Part shown: positions 56,852 to 64,000 of the stretch, in pieces | How the letters are laid out: every line of letters starts with the position of its first letter | Numbering within the stretch: the stretch's first letter is position 1 | Assembly (NCBI RefSeq): GCF_024741135.1 | Contig: NZ_JANSUY010000001.1 | Span: forward strand, 1 to 64,000 | DNA from: Aquiflexum gelatinilyticum | Lineage (GTDB): Bacteria > Bacteroidota > Bacteroidia > Cytophagales > Cyclobacteriaceae | Direction of reading: 5' to 3' | Length of the DNA stretch: 64,000 bases | The notes under the pieces: generated by a model | Told to the model about the DNA's origin: nothing | The model's input: only the letters and a program-made list of their open reading frames with translations | Database searches by the model: none | Program-made: the position numbers and the translations under genes

Positions 56852-57475
56852 ATGAAAAAGTTCATTACAATTATTACCATTCTCATAGCGACTACATATT
56901 CTGCTTTAGCCCAAGACGTCGATAGCCTTTTGCTGTCTTTGGATTCGGAAATTGAAGAACCCGTCAAATTGCTTCCTGACAAAATCATGTTTACCCAAAG
57001 AATATTCTGGGGTGAAAGGGGACTATTGAGAAGAACAGGCATCATGCCGCTCAATGAAGAAAACCGGATCAAAGAACTCAAAATCCGAAGAACTATGCTT
57101 GTGACGCATCAGGTCCTCGGATATGCAACTTTGGCCGGGATGATCGCCCAAGGGATAGTCGGCGGAAAGCTTTACAATGGCGAAACCCAACTCAAGGATG
57201 CGCACGAAAGCCTGGCAGCAGCAGTGAATATCGGGTATTTTACAGGTGCTGCTCTTTCGCTCTTTTCACCTCCGCCTCTTATTTCCAAAGAAGTCAAAGG
57301 GTTGAATTCCATCAAAGCACACAAAATCCTGGCTTCCATTCACTTTACCGCCATGGTAGCGACCAATATGTTGGCCGAGAAAGCCGAAGATCCCCGATAT
57401 GCCAAATTCCATAAAGCAGCAGCATTTACCGCATTTGGAGCATTTGCAGGAGCGACCATTGTCATGAAATTCTAA
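56852..57475 (+). CDS. Membrane protein with a cytochrome b561-like histidine pattern
   Basis: A 207-residue protein with a signal peptide (about 1-20, ending in ALAQ), a charged periplasmic region, and four hydrophobic helices (about 83-104, 121-140, 157-174, 188-205). Each helix or its border carries a histidine (His86, His118, His157, His164, His187), the spacing expected of a b561-type haem-binding four-helix bundle. I do not recognise a named family. As first gene of the RND operon, next to a YceI protein (YceI genes are often paired with b561 genes), it may move electrons or bind a quinone. Haem binding is inference. Confidence 0.6.
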   Translation: MKKFITIITILIATTYSALAQDVDSLLLSLDSEIEEPVKLLPDKIMFTQRIFWGERGLLRRTGIMPLNEENRIKELKIRRTMLVTHQVLGYATLAGMIAQGIVGGKLYNGETQLKDAHESLAAAVNIGYFTGAALSLFSPPPLISKEVKGLNSIKAHKILASIHFTAMVATNMLAEKAEDPRYAKFHKAAAFTAFGAFAGATIVMKF

Positions 57476-57485
57476 ATTTAAACAC

Positions 57486-58025
57486 ATGAAAATCTACCTG
57501 ATTTTAATATTATTAATAGTGGGTTCCGGACTTAATCTGCCAAGTGTCAGCATGAAGGCCAAAAAAGATACCTCGGAAATTTCCTACAGCGCCAGCCATT
57601 CACTCCATGACTGGACAGGTGTCAACAAAGACGTAAATGCCGTGATTGTCCTTGATGATACCGGAAATACCATCCAAAAAGTAGCAGTTAGCGCCATGGT
57701 TTCCGGCTTTGACAGTCAAAACTCCAGTCGGGATTCGCATGCACTGGAAGTATTGGAATCGCTCAAATATCCCAAAGTCCAGTTTGTCAGTACTTCCATT
57801 TCCCAACAAAATGAAGAACTGGATGTCAAGGGAAACCTGACTTTCCATGGTGTTACAAAACCTGTTCAATTCAAGGCAATAGCCAAAAAGAAAGATAAAG
57901 GCCTGGAGGTCGAGGGGGAGATCCCTGTTTCTCTTGAAGCCTACAATGTCGAGCGGCCAAGCTTTATGTTGGTCAAAACCGAAGACACCATCAAAATCAA
58001 TTTCCATCTCGAATTCTATCCTTAA
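57486..58025 (+). CDS. YceI family periplasmic lipid-binding protein
   Basis: A 179-residue YceI protein with a signal peptide (about 1-17) and a lipocalin-like barrel. Motifs include YSASHSLHDWTGVNKDV near 35, LKYPKVQFVSTSI near 95 and VKGNLTFHGVTKPVQF near 115. Family members bind polyprenyl or quinone-like chains; E. coli YceI is induced at high pH and osmotic stress. It is 10 bp after the b561-like gene, an arrangement reminiscent of the yceI-yceJ (b561) pair. Confidence 0.92.
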   Translation: MKIYLILILLIVGSGLNLPSVSMKAKKDTSEISYSASHSLHDWTGVNKDVNAVIVLDDTGNTIQKVAVSAMVSGFDSQNSSRDSHALEVLESLKYPKVQFVSTSISQQNEELDVKGNLTFHGVTKPVQFKAIAKKKDKGLEVEGEIPVSLEAYNVERPSFMLVKTEDTIKINFHLEFYP

Positions 58026-58059
58026 CCATTTTTTCTTCTGAAGTAAAAGTCTTGAAACC

Positions 58060-61000
58060 ATGTTAGACAAAATCATCCGTTGGAGTGTAGGAAATAAGAT
58101 CATCGTATTTCTCTTTATTCTTGGTCTTATAGGTTTTGGCATATATTCATTGTCGCAGATTCCCATTGGCGCTGTGCCCGATGTGACCAACAATCAGGTC
58201 CAGGTGATTACCACTTCCCGGAATCTTTCCACCGAAGATGTAGAAAAATACCTGACCTATCCCATAGAGTTGGAGATGGTCAACTTGCCAGGGGTCAAAG
58301 AAATCCGGTCAGTATCAAAGTTCGGGCTGTCGGTTGTAACGATAGTTTTTGAGGACAATATGGGCACCTACCTGCCCAGACAACTCATTGCTGAAAAAAT
58401 CAAAACTGCCGAACAAAATATTCCTGCAGGATTTGGACAGCCTTTTATGGGTCCGATTTCTACGGGTCTGGGGGAGATTTTTCAATACATCATAGATGTC
58501 AAGCCGGGATATGAAGACAGGTACAACCTAACTGATCTGAGGACGATTCAGGATTGGGTGGTCAAAAGACAGCTTTCCGGGATTTCCGGAGTCGTTGAAG
58601 TAAATACCTGGGGAGGATTTTTGAAGCAATATGAAGTAGCAGTCAGCCCTGAAAGACTCAAAGCCATGAATATAGACCTGGTGCAGGTATTCAAGGCATT
58701 GGAGGAGAACAATGCCATCGCAGGTGGTGGGTATATCGAAAAAACCAATGAATCTTTTTTCATCCGGGCAGAAGGTCAGGTCAAGACCTTGGAAGAGATC
58801 GGAATGATCGTGGTGGATATCCGAAATGGTTCGCCAATTTTAGTAAGAGACCTGGGAAAAGTCGGTTTTGGCCATGCAAACAGGTTTGGAGCAATAACTG
58901 CAAACGGTCAAGGAGAAAAAGTCCTCGGACAGGTGATGATGCTCAAAGACGCGGATTCCAAAGCCACGATTGAGCGAGTCAAAGCAAAATTGGAACAGAT
59001 AAGTCCTACACTTCCCGAAGGCATTGTGGTCAATGGATTTTTGGATAGAAGCGAACTGATCGGAAAAACCACTTTTACCATTGCGGAAAACCTGATCTTG
59101 GGTTGTTTGATAGTGGTCTTCGTGGTAGTCCTTTTGCTCGGCAATTTGAGATCGGGATTGGTGGTCTCCTCTGTGATTCCCTTGAGTCTGCTGTTTGCTT
59201 TGTCCCTGATGTACATTTTTGGAGTAGACGCCAACTTGATGAGTTTGGGTGCTATCGACTTCGGGATCATCATTGATGGGGCTGTCATCATAGTAGAGTT
59301 TATCGCTTTTCAATTGACAGATAAATATGGTCTCCTTTTAGGTTTATCCAAAACCGAAACAAGGATCCAAAAAGATAAAATTGCCATAGAAAGTGCCTCC
59401 AAAATGATGCATTCGGCTGTTTTTGGGCAGATTATCATCATCATTGTCTTTATTCCCATCCTTTCTTTATCAGGTGTGGAGGGAAAAATGTTTGGCCCGA
59501 TGGCAAAGGTTTTTAGCTTTGCACTTTTGGGAACCATGATTTTGGGATTGACTTATGTGCCTGTGGTCTCCTCTCTTTTTCTCAAAGCTACTGATCCAAA
59601 CAAAAGAAATATTACCAACAGGCTAATTGACTGGATCAACAGCTTGTACCAACCTTCGATTGAGTGGGCTCTTGGAAGGAAAAAAACTGTCCTGACTTTA
59701 GCGGCTGCTTTGCTCATCATTTCCTTTGCGGTTTTTTCCCGCATGGGTGCGGAGTTTATCCCGACTTTGGATGAAGGTGATTTTGTCATCCAACCGGTTC
59801 TCAAGACAGGTACCACACTCAGCAATACCATCGAAACGACTACCGAAATTGAAAATATCCTGCTTGGATTTCCAGAAGTGGATCAGGTGGTCAGTAGAAT
59901 TGGTGCAGCCGAAATTCCCACAGACCCCATGTCTATGGAGGAGAGCGATATCATCGTGACTTTAAAGCCACCAAAGGAATGGACAACTGTATCCACCAAA
60001 GATGAATTGGCAGACGCTTTCAAAGATTCACTTTCTGTTATCGCCGGTTTGGAGTTTGAATTCACTCAACCTATAGAAATGAGGTTCAACGAACTCATCA
60101 CTGGTGTCAGGGCAGATCTTGCGATCAAGGTTTTTGGGGAAGACCTGGATATCCTCAACCAAAAAGCAAAGGAAATCGAAGCAGCCATTCAGGGAGTTGA
60201 GGGTGCAGCGGATATCATTGTCGAGAAGACAGCCGGATTACCCCAAATGAAAATCAGGTACGACCGGGAGAAGATTGCCAAATATGGCATCAATATCAGC
60301 ACACTAAATGACATCATTACGATGGGATTTGCAGGTAAATCTGCAGGAACAGTTTTCGAAGGTGAAAAACAATTTGACCTGGTGATCAGATTTGCCGGAG
60401 AATTCAGACAAGACCTCGACAACATCCGTCAGGCATCAGTCAACCTGCCAAATGGGAGTTCCCTGCCTTTGAGTGAGTTTGCGGAAATTTACCTGGACAA
60501 AGGTCCCGCTAAGATATCCCGAGATGGATCCAGAAGAAGGGTTGTTATCGGTGTCAATGTCAGAAACAGGGATTTGCAGTCTGTGGTGACTGATATCCAA
60601 GCAATCATCCAATCTAAAGTCAAATTGCCAGATGGATATTATATCGATTATGGCGGTCAATTCGAAAACCTCAATATGGCAAAAGCAAGGCTGATTATTG
60701 CAGTTCCCATTGCCTTGGCGCTGATATTTTTGCTGCTGTTTTTTGCCCTTTCTTCTATCAAAGAAGCTCTTATGATTTATACAGCGATTCCATTTTCGGC
60801 AGTGGGAGGGATTTTATTGCTCTACTTCCGTGGAATGCCGTTCAGCATTTCTGCAGGAGTCGGATTCATTGCGCTCTTTGGGATTGCGGTGCTTAATGGG
60901 ATCGTTCTTATCGAGCATTTTAAGGAATTACAAAATGAACATGGTGGTGATCTGAAGTCCCTGATTTTAAGGGGAACAAAAGAGAGGTTGAGGCCGGTGC

Positions 61001-61197
61001 TTTTGACAGCTGCGGCTGCTGCCATGGGATTTTTGCCAATGGCCATTTCAACTTCTGCAGGGGCTGAAGTTCAGCGTCCTTTGGCCACAGTAGTGGTGGG
61101 AGGATTGATCTCGGCGACTTTGCTGACGATGATTGTACTTCCGGTTTTGTACACGATGTTTCATTCAACCAAAAAAAGCCATGAACTCCAATCTTAA
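58060..61197 (+). CDS. czcA: CzcA-type heavy-metal efflux RND permease
   Basis: A 1045-residue RND pump of the heavy-metal (HME) group, with 12 membrane helices in two halves and two large periplasmic domains. The proton-relay helix reads GAIDFGIIIDGAVIIVEF: Asp400, Asp406 and Glu413 give the DFG..DGA..E pattern of Zn/Co/Ni/Cd-type (CzcA) pumps and not the Cu/Ag pattern of CusA. The usual final Asn of that motif is Phe414 here. The pump takes metal ions from the periplasm out through the TolC channel using the proton gradient. The downstream tolC overlaps by 17 bp. Metal specificity is inferred from the motif. Confidence 0.93.
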   Translation: MLDKIIRWSVGNKIIVFLFILGLIGFGIYSLSQIPIGAVPDVTNNQVQVITTSRNLSTEDVEKYLTYPIELEMVNLPGVKEIRSVSKFGLSVVTIVFEDNMGTYLPRQLIAEKIKTAEQNIPAGFGQPFMGPISTGLGEIFQYIIDVKPGYEDRYNLTDLRTIQDWVVKRQLSGISGVVEVNTWGGFLKQYEVAVSPERLKAMNIDLVQVFKALEENNAIAGGGYIEKTNESFFIRAEGQVKTLEEIGMIVVDIRNGSPILVRDLGKVGFGHANRFGAITANGQGEKVLGQVMMLKDADSKATIERVKAKLEQISPTLPEGIVVNGFLDRSELIGKTTFTIAENLILGCLIVVFVVVLLLGNLRSGLVVSSVIPLSLLFALSLMYIFGVDANLMSLGAIDFGIIIDGAVIIVEFIAFQLTDKYGLLLGLSKTETRIQKDKIAIESASKMMHSAVFGQIIIIIVFIPILSLSGVEGKMFGPMAKVFSFALLGTMILGLTYVPVVSSLFLKATDPNKRNITNRLIDWINSLYQPSIEWALGRKKTVLTLAAALLIISFAVFSRMGAEFIPTLDEGDFVIQPVLKTGTTLSNTIETTTEIENILLGFPEVDQVVSRIGAAEIPTDPMSMEESDIIVTLKPPKEWTTVSTKDELADAFKDSLSVIAGLEFEFTQPIEMRFNELITGVRADLAIKVFGEDLDILNQKAKEIEAAIQGVEGAADIIVEKTAGLPQMKIRYDREKIAKYGINISTLNDIITMGFAGKSAGTVFEGEKQFDLVIRFAGEFRQDLDNIRQASVNLPNGSSLPLSEFAEIYLDKGPAKISRDGSRRRVVIGVNVRNRDLQSVVTDIQAIIQSKVKLPDGYYIDYGGQFENLNMAKARLIIAVPIALALIFLLLFFALSSIKEALMIYTAIPFSAVGGILLLYFRGMPFSISAGVGFIALFGIAVLNGIVLIEHFKELQNEHGGDLKSLILRGTKERLRPVLLTAAAAAMGFLPMAISTSAGAEVQRPLATVVVGGLISATLLTMIVLPVLYTMFHSTKKSHELQS

Positions 61198-62392
61198 ATT
61201 TATATTCCTCTTGGCTTGCTTGACATGGAACTTACCATTCAGTGCTTTTGCCCAGAAAGAATCCATCGATCTGGCCTCGGCCATTGATTCTGCTTTGCAA
61301 AACAACCTAGGTTTGAAATCCGCCCAACAAAGAGTAGAAGCGACTAAGGCGATGATTCCAGCAGGATTCAACCTAGACAAAACACAGGTATTTTTCAGGC
61401 ACGACCAAAATGACATTGCCGAGAATGGCTATTCAAACAAAGTGTTTGGGATCAGCCAAAGTATGCAGTTTCCTACAGTCTATGGCAGTCAACGGAGGGT
61501 GTACGAAGACCTGGGAATGGTAGAACAACAGCAATATCTGCTGACGCAGAATCAGATCATCAAAGAGGTTTCACAGACTTATTATACCATTGTCTATCTC
61601 CAAAAATTGGAGAGCAATTACCGCTTTCTGGACAGCTTATACCAGCAGTTTTCCATCGCAGCCAGCAGACGGTATGAGCTTGGAGAAACCAATTACCTTG
61701 AAAAACTCACTGCAAGGAGCAAGATGCGGGAACTTTCAGTAAGGCTTCACCAGACTATCGAAAGCAAAAACCAAGCTTATGTCAGGCTGGAGCAACTGAT
61801 TCAAGTGGGACGGGAATTCGAAATTCCTGACCAAGAATTATTGCCCTTGCTTACTCAAAATTGGGAGATGGAAAATCATCCCGGTGTCCAGTTTTATGAG
61901 CAATCCATTAACCTGAAGACTGATAACCTTTCCCTCGAAAGACAAAGGCTTTTGCCGGATCTCCATGGGGAGTTTTTCCGTGGGACGAATACCGGGCCGA
62001 ATGCCAGGATTTATCCGGGAGTACAGGTTGGCGTTTCTATTCCGCTTTGGTTTGGAGCCCAAAAAGCTAAAATCAACTCATCTAAGTTTGAACTCGTCCA
62101 AACCAATCTTGCCGCAGAAAATTATTCTTTTCAGCTCAACAATAGGAGAGCCCAATTAGAAATCGAACTGCAGAAGTTTCAGGAAGCAATTTCCTTTTAT
62201 ACCGAAGAAGGGCAGCAGCTTAGCAAGCAGCTGATCGCACAGGGAAACCAAGCCTACAAAGGGGGTGAGATCGACTTCTTTCAATATGTTTTACTGATCG
62301 AAAACTCAAGAAACATTGAGGTCGATTACCTCACAAACCTCCAGGAATATAACATGACTGTATTGGAAATCAATTACCTGATCAATCCTTGA
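61181..62392 (+). CDS. TolC family outer-membrane efflux channel
   Basis: A 403-residue outer-membrane factor: a signal peptide (about 1-21, FSAFAQ) and a helical body with two TolC repeats rich in long amphipathic helices (LASAIDSALQNNLGLKSAQQRVEA near 27; AENYSFQLNNRRAQLEIELQKFQEA near 310). It is the exit channel for the RND pump. The ATG at 61181 was chosen since it yields the signal peptide; it overlaps czcA by 17 bp. An earlier ATG at 61133 would give a charged, cysteine-rich start. Confidence 0.92.
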   Translation: MNSNLKFIFLLACLTWNLPFSAFAQKESIDLASAIDSALQNNLGLKSAQQRVEATKAMIPAGFNLDKTQVFFRHDQNDIAENGYSNKVFGISQSMQFPTVYGSQRRVYEDLGMVEQQQYLLTQNQIIKEVSQTYYTIVYLQKLESNYRFLDSLYQQFSIAASRRYELGETNYLEKLTARSKMRELSVRLHQTIESKNQAYVRLEQLIQVGREFEIPDQELLPLLTQNWEMENHPGVQFYEQSINLKTDNLSLERQRLLPDLHGEFFRGTNTGPNARIYPGVQVGVSIPLWFGAQKAKINSSKFELVQTNLAAENYSFQLNNRRAQLEIELQKFQEAISFYTEEGQQLSKQLIAQGNQAYKGGEIDFFQYVLLIENSRNIEVDYLTNLQEYNMTVLEINYLINP

Positions 62393-62395
62393 ATT

Positions 62396-63535
62396 ATGAA
62401 AAATCAAATTTATATAGTGTTACTTTCAGCTGTCATGACTTGGATGTTTTCAGCATGCGGTGCAGAAAAAGACCAATCGATTGTGATTCCGGAAGAAAAG
62501 GAACTGAATGAAATTATCATCAGCAAAGCCCAGTTTGAAAAAGGCCAAATGGCTTTGGATTCACTCACAGTACATACCTTTTCAGATTTTATCCTGACCA
62601 ATGGCATGGTCAATATTCCAGCTGAAGGGAGGTTTGATGTGAGTTCTTACTTTGGAGGAAATATAGTCCGGTTTGACCTGCTGATAGGTCAAAAAATCCA
62701 AAAAGGCCAAGTCCTTTTTACGATCGAAAACCCTGAATTTGTCCAGATGCAGCAGGATTATCTGGATGCGATGAGTCAGCTTACTTATCTCAAGTCTGAC
62801 TATGAACGTCAAAAAACACTCAATGCTGAGAATATATCCTCTCAAAAGAATTTTGCAAAAGCTGAGTCTGATTACAAAAGTACATTGGCCAAAACCGAAA
62901 GTCTCAGAAAGATGCTCCAATTGGTCAATATTTCATCGACTCAATTGGATGCATCCAAAATTACCTCAAAGGCTAATATCTATGCGCCGATCTCAGGATA
63001 TATCGAATCCATCAAAGTCAATCAGGGAACTTATCTGAATCCTTCAGATATCGCCCTGACCATCATCAATAAGGATCACTTGCATATTGAGCTCAATGTT
63101 TTTGAACAGGATGCCATAGCCTTGGAAATTGGTCAGGAGGTTACTTTTTATCTGCCTGATAATAAAAGCAGGGAATTCAAAGGAAAGATATTTCTCATCG
63201 GACAGTCCATCAATGAAAAGAGGATGCTCAATATCCATGTCCACCTGGACAACGAAAAAGAAGGGGACTTACTCGTTCCGGGGATGTTTATAGAAGCTAA
63301 AATCGCTGTCAAAAGCAGTAAAAATACGGCATTGCCCATCGCAGCGGTAATCAATTCTGATGAAGTCAATTATGTATTGGCTATGACCCAAACAGAAAAT
63401 GACCTCTACTATTTCAAAAAAACCAAAGTTGAAATAGGTCTGCAAGATGACCAAATGGTGGAGGTAAAACCTGAGATATCCTTCAAGCCGGGAACAATAT
63501 TTCTCTCAAAAGGAGGATTTCAATTGATCAAATAG
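62396..63535 (+). CDS. RND periplasmic adaptor (membrane fusion protein), lipoprotein
   Basis: A 379-residue adaptor with a lipobox WMFSAC and Cys21, so it is anchored to the inner membrane by lipid. The biotinyl-lipoyl-like and hairpin regions are visible (GGNIVRFDLLIGQKIQKGQVLFTIENPEF near 77, ANIYAPISGYIESIKVNQGTYL near 190), then a beta-barrel (HIELNVFEQDAIALEIGQEVTFYLPD near 223). It joins the CzcA-type pump to the TolC channel. The order pump, channel, adaptor differs from the common adaptor, pump, channel order. No histidine-rich tail is present. Confidence 0.92.
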   Translation: MKNQIYIVLLSAVMTWMFSACGAEKDQSIVIPEEKELNEIIISKAQFEKGQMALDSLTVHTFSDFILTNGMVNIPAEGRFDVSSYFGGNIVRFDLLIGQKIQKGQVLFTIENPEFVQMQQDYLDAMSQLTYLKSDYERQKTLNAENISSQKNFAKAESDYKSTLAKTESLRKMLQLVNISSTQLDASKITSKANIYAPISGYIESIKVNQGTYLNPSDIALTIINKDHLHIELNVFEQDAIALEIGQEVTFYLPDNKSREFKGKIFLIGQSINEKRMLNIHVHLDNEKEGDLLVPGMFIEAKIAVKSSKNTALPIAAVINSDEVNYVLAMTQTENDLYYFKKTKVEIGLQDDQMVEVKPEISFKPGTIFLSKGGFQLIK

Positions 63536-63559
63536 AAACCATACTAAACCAAAACGACT

Positions 63560-64000
63560 ATGAATCCTGCTCACCTTCATCTTATTTTCAACCATTTTCC
63601 TATCATCATTCCTATCATTGGGTTTTTGGTCATGCTTGCCGGCTTTGCTTTCCGTTCGGAATTACTCAAAAGAACGGCGTTTGGATTATTTATTCTTGGT
63701 GCACTCTTTACACTTCCAGCTTTTGGTACCGGTGAAGATGCGGAGGAGGTAATCGAGAACCTTCCAGGGATAGAAGAAACCTTTATCGAGAATCACGAAG
63801 AGGCCGCGGAGACTTTTGCCTACCTTTCCTATGGTTTGGGAGTCTTTTCATTGATTGGGTTTTGGGCCAATTGGAAACAAAAATCTCTTGCCAATTCTAT
63901 CTCTATCGCTGTCTTGTTATTTGCCGTTGTGGTATTGTTCTTTGCCAAGGAAGCCGGAACAACCGGTGGGGAAATCCGCCATCCCGAAATAAGGGAGGGA
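63560..64000 (+). CDS. DUF2231-like small membrane protein, cut by the window end
   Basis: An open frame of 147 codons from ATG at 63560 runs off the right edge, so the gene is incomplete. The start MNPAHLHLIFNHFPIIIPII is like DUF2231 proteins (short His-Phe-Pro motif before a membrane helix). Hydrophobic segments lie at about 12-30, 36-55, 89-106 and 115-132. The residues between (EDAEEVIENLPGIEETFIENHEEAAETF) are acidic with a histidine. It is 24 bp after the adaptor gene and reads as a member of the same operon; it could help metal handling in the membrane. Confidence 0.7.
   Translation, partial: MNPAHLHLIFNHFPIIIPIIGFLVMLAGFAFRSELLKRTAFGLFILGALFTLPAFGTGEDAEEVIENLPGIEETFIENHEEAAETFAYLSYGLGVFSLIGFWANWKQKSLANSISIAVLLFAVVVLFFAKEAGTTGGEIRHPEIREG

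Noticed and set aside
58840-59313. Minus-strand ORF of 157 codons inside czcA
   Set aside because: Antisense to a full-length RND gene with intact motifs; low-complexity composition.

Overview
The window looks like a chromosomal stretch of a Bacteroidota bacterium, most likely Cytophagales (Cyclobacteriaceae-like). The reasons are a full-length SprA/Sov translocon of the type IX secretion system, several protein families largely confined to the phylum (DUF4837, DUF4292, DUF5686-type, DUF4407), TonB-type proteins, and repeated Bacteroidota-type promoters (TTTG, about 19-21 nt, TAnnTTTG). The lineage below phylum is inference. I saw no rRNA, tRNA, IS transposase, prophage or CRISPR array.

Layout. 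1-1670: an array of about 199-bp tandem repeats, cut at the left edge and interrupted once by a foreign segment. 1737-25033: a long minus-strand block. It holds two tandem TonB-type genes, then (in transcription order from the right) an enoyl-CoA hydratase, a lipid-linked sugar flippase and dut, a TPR protein, a DUF4292 lipoprotein, an EnvC-like LytM protein, tatA, gatA, an MltD-like transglycosylase, a DUF4837 lipoprotein, maeB, ruvA, sprA and gcvH. 25257-28899: icd (+) and typA (-) with facing terminators. 29083-31553: padR followed by three translationally coupled 4-TM proteins that resemble the HAAS class. 31751-34720: two tandem outer-membrane beta-barrel paralogues. 34849-35774: a frameshifted glutaminase gene. 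36066-49649: mostly minus-strand genes, namely an OmpA-like protein, a thiamine-binding protein, an SGNH hydrolase, a YoeB-type toxin-antitoxin pair, a DUF5686-like protein, an M19 dipeptidase, and DUF779 plus aldehyde dehydrogenase facing a divergent AraC regulator.

51414-64000 is the most interesting part. A GT2 glycosyltransferase, a SWEET-like/LAB_N plus ArnT-like fusion protein, an OmpR-type response regulator and a sensor kinase are followed by a metal-type RND efflux operon (b561-like protein, YceI, CzcA-type pump, TolC, adaptor, small membrane protein). Both transcription units start behind a run of YTTAAG boxes repeated at exactly 11-bp intervals, placed 10-11 bp upstream of a TAnnTTTG-like element. 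That geometry suggests one OmpR-family regulator, probably the one encoded between them, controls both envelope glycolipid modification and metal efflux. The kinase carries a His/Glu-rich stretch in its predicted periplasmic sensor, which fits metal sensing.

Intergenic regions also carry dispersed low-complexity families: 7-bp GAGACnT-like repeats, a shared 20-mer next to two stop codons, and AACCTTYGAGGT inverted repeats around padR.
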